From Bog-473 sp963743785 (GTDB lineage Bacteria > Actinomycetota > Acidimicrobiia > Acidimicrobiales > RAAP-2): DNA of 64,000 nucleotides. Position numbers and translations under genes: made by a program. A model generated the notes under the pieces. That model was given only the letters and a program-made list of their open reading frames with translations. It was not told the DNA's origin and searched no databases. The first letter of the stretch is position 1, and the number at the start of each line of letters is the position of its first letter. The stretch covers positions 1 to 64,000 of the forward strand of contig CAVURD010000017.1 of assembly GCA_963743785.1 (NCBI GenBank), written 5' to 3'. Shown one piece after another: positions 62,580-64,000 of this stretch.

Positions 62580-63959
62580 ATGGACGCAGAGGATCACGGG
62601 CTCCCTTTCCCGATCGAGCGCCGTCGCCTGTCCGGTTGGGGACGCACGCCCGCGTCGGTGTGCGACGTGGCCTCCCCGCGCACCAGCGACGAGGTCGTGC
62701 AGCTCCTGGAGCGCGCCGAGGGCCGCGGCGTGATCCCGCGTGGCCTCGGGCGGAGCTACGGCGACGCCGGGCAGCGGGCGGGCGGCCTTGTCCTCGACAT
62801 GACCCGCCTCGACTCGATCGGTCCGGTGGACCGCGACAGCGGACTCGTGAGCGTCGGCGCCGGGGTGAGCATCGACCAACTCCTGAGAGTTGTCCTGCCG
62901 CAAGGGGGATTCGTTCCGGTCACCCCCGGGACCCGCAATGTGACCATTGGCGGTGCCATCGCGGCGGACATCCACGGAAAGAACCACCACCGCGACGGCA
63001 GCTTCTGCCGGCACGTCACGTCGATGACGCTGGTGACACCCACCGGAGTGCACGAGCTCACTCCGGACCACGACCCGGACCTCTTCTGGGCCACCGCGGG
63101 CGGGATGGGTCTGACCGGGATTGTCGTGCGCGCGACCATCCGGTTGCTCCCGGTCGAGAGCTCATGGGTGACGGTCGATACCCACCGCTTCGCCCGCCTC
63201 GAGGACCTCATGCAAGAGATGGAAGCGCACGACGACGACTACCGCTACTCGGTGGCGTGGGTGGACTGTAACGCCGGCGGATCCCGGCTGGGCCGGTCGA
63301 TCCTGACCCGGGGGGACCATGCCGACCGGGAACGGGTGGTCCGCTCCCCGTCACGCCACTGCCACCAGGAACTGGCCAGCCCTCGCGTGAGAATTCCCCG
63401 ACAGCTGCCGAATGGTCTCTTGAACGTGGCCGGTGTGACCGCCTTCAACGAGTTGTGGTTCCGCAAGGCACCGAAGGTGCGACTGGGCGAGCTCCAGCAC
63501 ATCGGTGCGTTCTTCCACCCTCTCGACGGCGTGAGTGACTGGAATCTGCTGTACGGACCGAACGGATTTCTCCAGTATCAGTTCGCCGTGAGTGACATGC
63601 ACGGCGATGTCGTACGGGATGCCATCGACCTGGTCTGCGCGGCCCGGGTACCGTCGTTTGTCTCCGTACTGAAGCGCTTCGGTCCCGGCGATGACGGGCC
63701 CTTGTCATTTCCCATCGCCGGTTGGACGCTGGCCCTCGATTTTCCGGTCGGACCGGCGGCCCTACCGACTCTGGTCGACGCCCTCGATGAAGTCGTGCTC
63801 AACGCCGGAGGCCGCGTCTACCTGGCCAAGGACTCAAGGGCCCGCCCCGAACACGTGCACAAGATGTACCCACGCATCCCTGAGCTTCAGTCGGTGCGTG
63901 ATCGGATCGATCCCGACCGGGTCCTGCAATCGGACCTGTCGCGTCGACTCGATATCTGA
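62580..63959 (+). CDS. dprE1: Decaprenylphosphoryl-beta-D-ribose oxidase DprE1
   Basis: 459 residues, matching the 461-residue mycobacterial enzyme. FAD-binding half: VIPRGLGRSYGDAGQRAGGL and TPGTRNVTIGGAIAADIHGK with NHHRDGSFCRHV. C-terminal: LKRFGPGDDGPLSFPIAGWT, then LALDFPV, and YLAKDSR with catalytic-type Lys417. It oxidises decaprenylphosphoryl ribose, the first half of the epimerisation giving the arabinose donor for the cell wall. The residue matching Cys387 of M. tuberculosis DprE1 is Ala385. dprE2 follows directly. Confidence 0.93.
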   Translation: MDAEDHGLPFPIERRRLSGWGRTPASVCDVASPRTSDEVVQLLERAEGRGVIPRGLGRSYGDAGQRAGGLVLDMTRLDSIGPVDRDSGLVSVGAGVSIDQLLRVVLPQGGFVPVTPGTRNVTIGGAIAADIHGKNHHRDGSFCRHVTSMTLVTPTGVHELTPDHDPDLFWATAGGMGLTGIVVRATIRLLPVESSWVTVDTHRFARLEDLMQEMEAHDDDYRYSVAWVDCNAGGSRLGRSILTRGDHADRERVVRSPSRHCHQELASPRVRIPRQLPNGLLNVAGVTAFNELWFRKAPKVRLGELQHIGAFFHPLDGVSDWNLLYGPNGFLQYQFAVSDMHGDVVRDAIDLVCAARVPSFVSVLKRFGPGDDGPLSFPIAGWTLALDFPVGPAALPTLVDALDEVVLNAGGRVYLAKDSRARPEHVHKMYPRIPELQSVRDRIDPDRVLQSDLSRRLDI

Positions 63960-63973
63960 GAGGAAGGATTCCC

Positions 63974-64000
63974 TTGCAAGACGCCTTTGGACGTCCCCAG
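63974..64000 (+). CDS. dprE2: Start of DprE2 (partial)
   Basis: TTG 63974 preceded by AGGAAGGA, giving LQDAFGRPQ (initiator read as Met) before the window ends. The start of mycobacterial DprE2 (decaprenylphosphoryl-2-keto-ribose reductase, an SDR) is similar, and the gene follows dprE1 in the same order. Identification rests on nine codons plus context. Confidence 0.6.

Overview
The window is high-GC actinobacterial chromosome. The GC-rich coding, a DprE1/DprE2 pair, SCO6880-type conjugation genes, a cydDCAB operon, an actinobacterial ArsI/ArsR system and HelD all point to Actinomycetota. An Acidimicrobiia-like lineage is my inference and is not shown directly. One feature colours the whole window: many otherwise well-conserved reading frames are broken by single-base indels (about positions 377, 1127, 5573, 24675, 26503, 29965, 34015, 36838, 39325 and 45603). 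Some lie in clearly decaying mobile DNA. Others lie in ordinary genes and could be assembly errors.

Layout. 1-2.3 kb (minus): a PadR regulator followed by a DrrAB-like ABC exporter. 2.4-3.2 kb: a PIG-L/LmbE deacetylase. 3.3-12.5 kb (minus): a chromosomal type IV secretion/conjugation-like operon in the order small two-helix membrane protein, VirB6-like, SCO6880-like, [vapBC remnant, katG], VirB4-like ATPase, VirD4/TraG coupling ATPase. I see no relaxase. A complete catalase-peroxidase gene and a truncated toxin-antitoxin pair interrupt the operon. 12.7-15.0 kb: a two-component system. 15.1-17.3 kb: a divergent arsenic cluster (arsR facing arsI-aquaporin-arsC) with a near-perfect inverted-repeat operator. 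17.3-24.3 kb: a secreted beta-propeller protein, serS, an ABC-2 exporter, a TlpA-like thioredoxin, and divergent ctaB/ctaA for heme A synthesis.

24.3-33.8 kb is a genomic island integrated in the 3' half of a tRNA-Glu gene. A perfect 49-bp direct repeat marks its ends, and a degraded tyrosine integrase lies beside the tRNA. Its cargo includes a SWIM-type micro-protein, a P-loop kinase, broken HNH and methyltransferase genes, a YVTN/PKD/Ig secreted protein, a periplasmic-binding protein and a beta-helix secreted protein. 33.8-43 kb remains accessory in character: an IS3 remnant, a second secreted beta-propeller/Ig protein related to the one inside the island, several decayed copies of a small Cys/His/Trp-rich protein, an RsbW-like ATPase, a serine hydrolase, an epimerase and a VOC protein.

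43.3-49.9 kb (minus) looks like a carbohydrate/polyol block: GH15 glycosidase, SDR glucose dehydrogenase-like enzyme, MFS carrier, GMC oxidoreductase and aquaglyceroporin. 49.9-57.7 kb holds respiratory genes, ndh (type II NADH dehydrogenase) and cydDCAB (bd oxidase plus its ABC assembly factor). Both transcription units carry the same roughly 26-bp motif at similar upstream distances, suggesting shared control. 58-64 kb: a CapA-like protein, two small membrane proteins, HelD, and the start of dprE1-dprE2 for cell-wall arabinan precursor synthesis.
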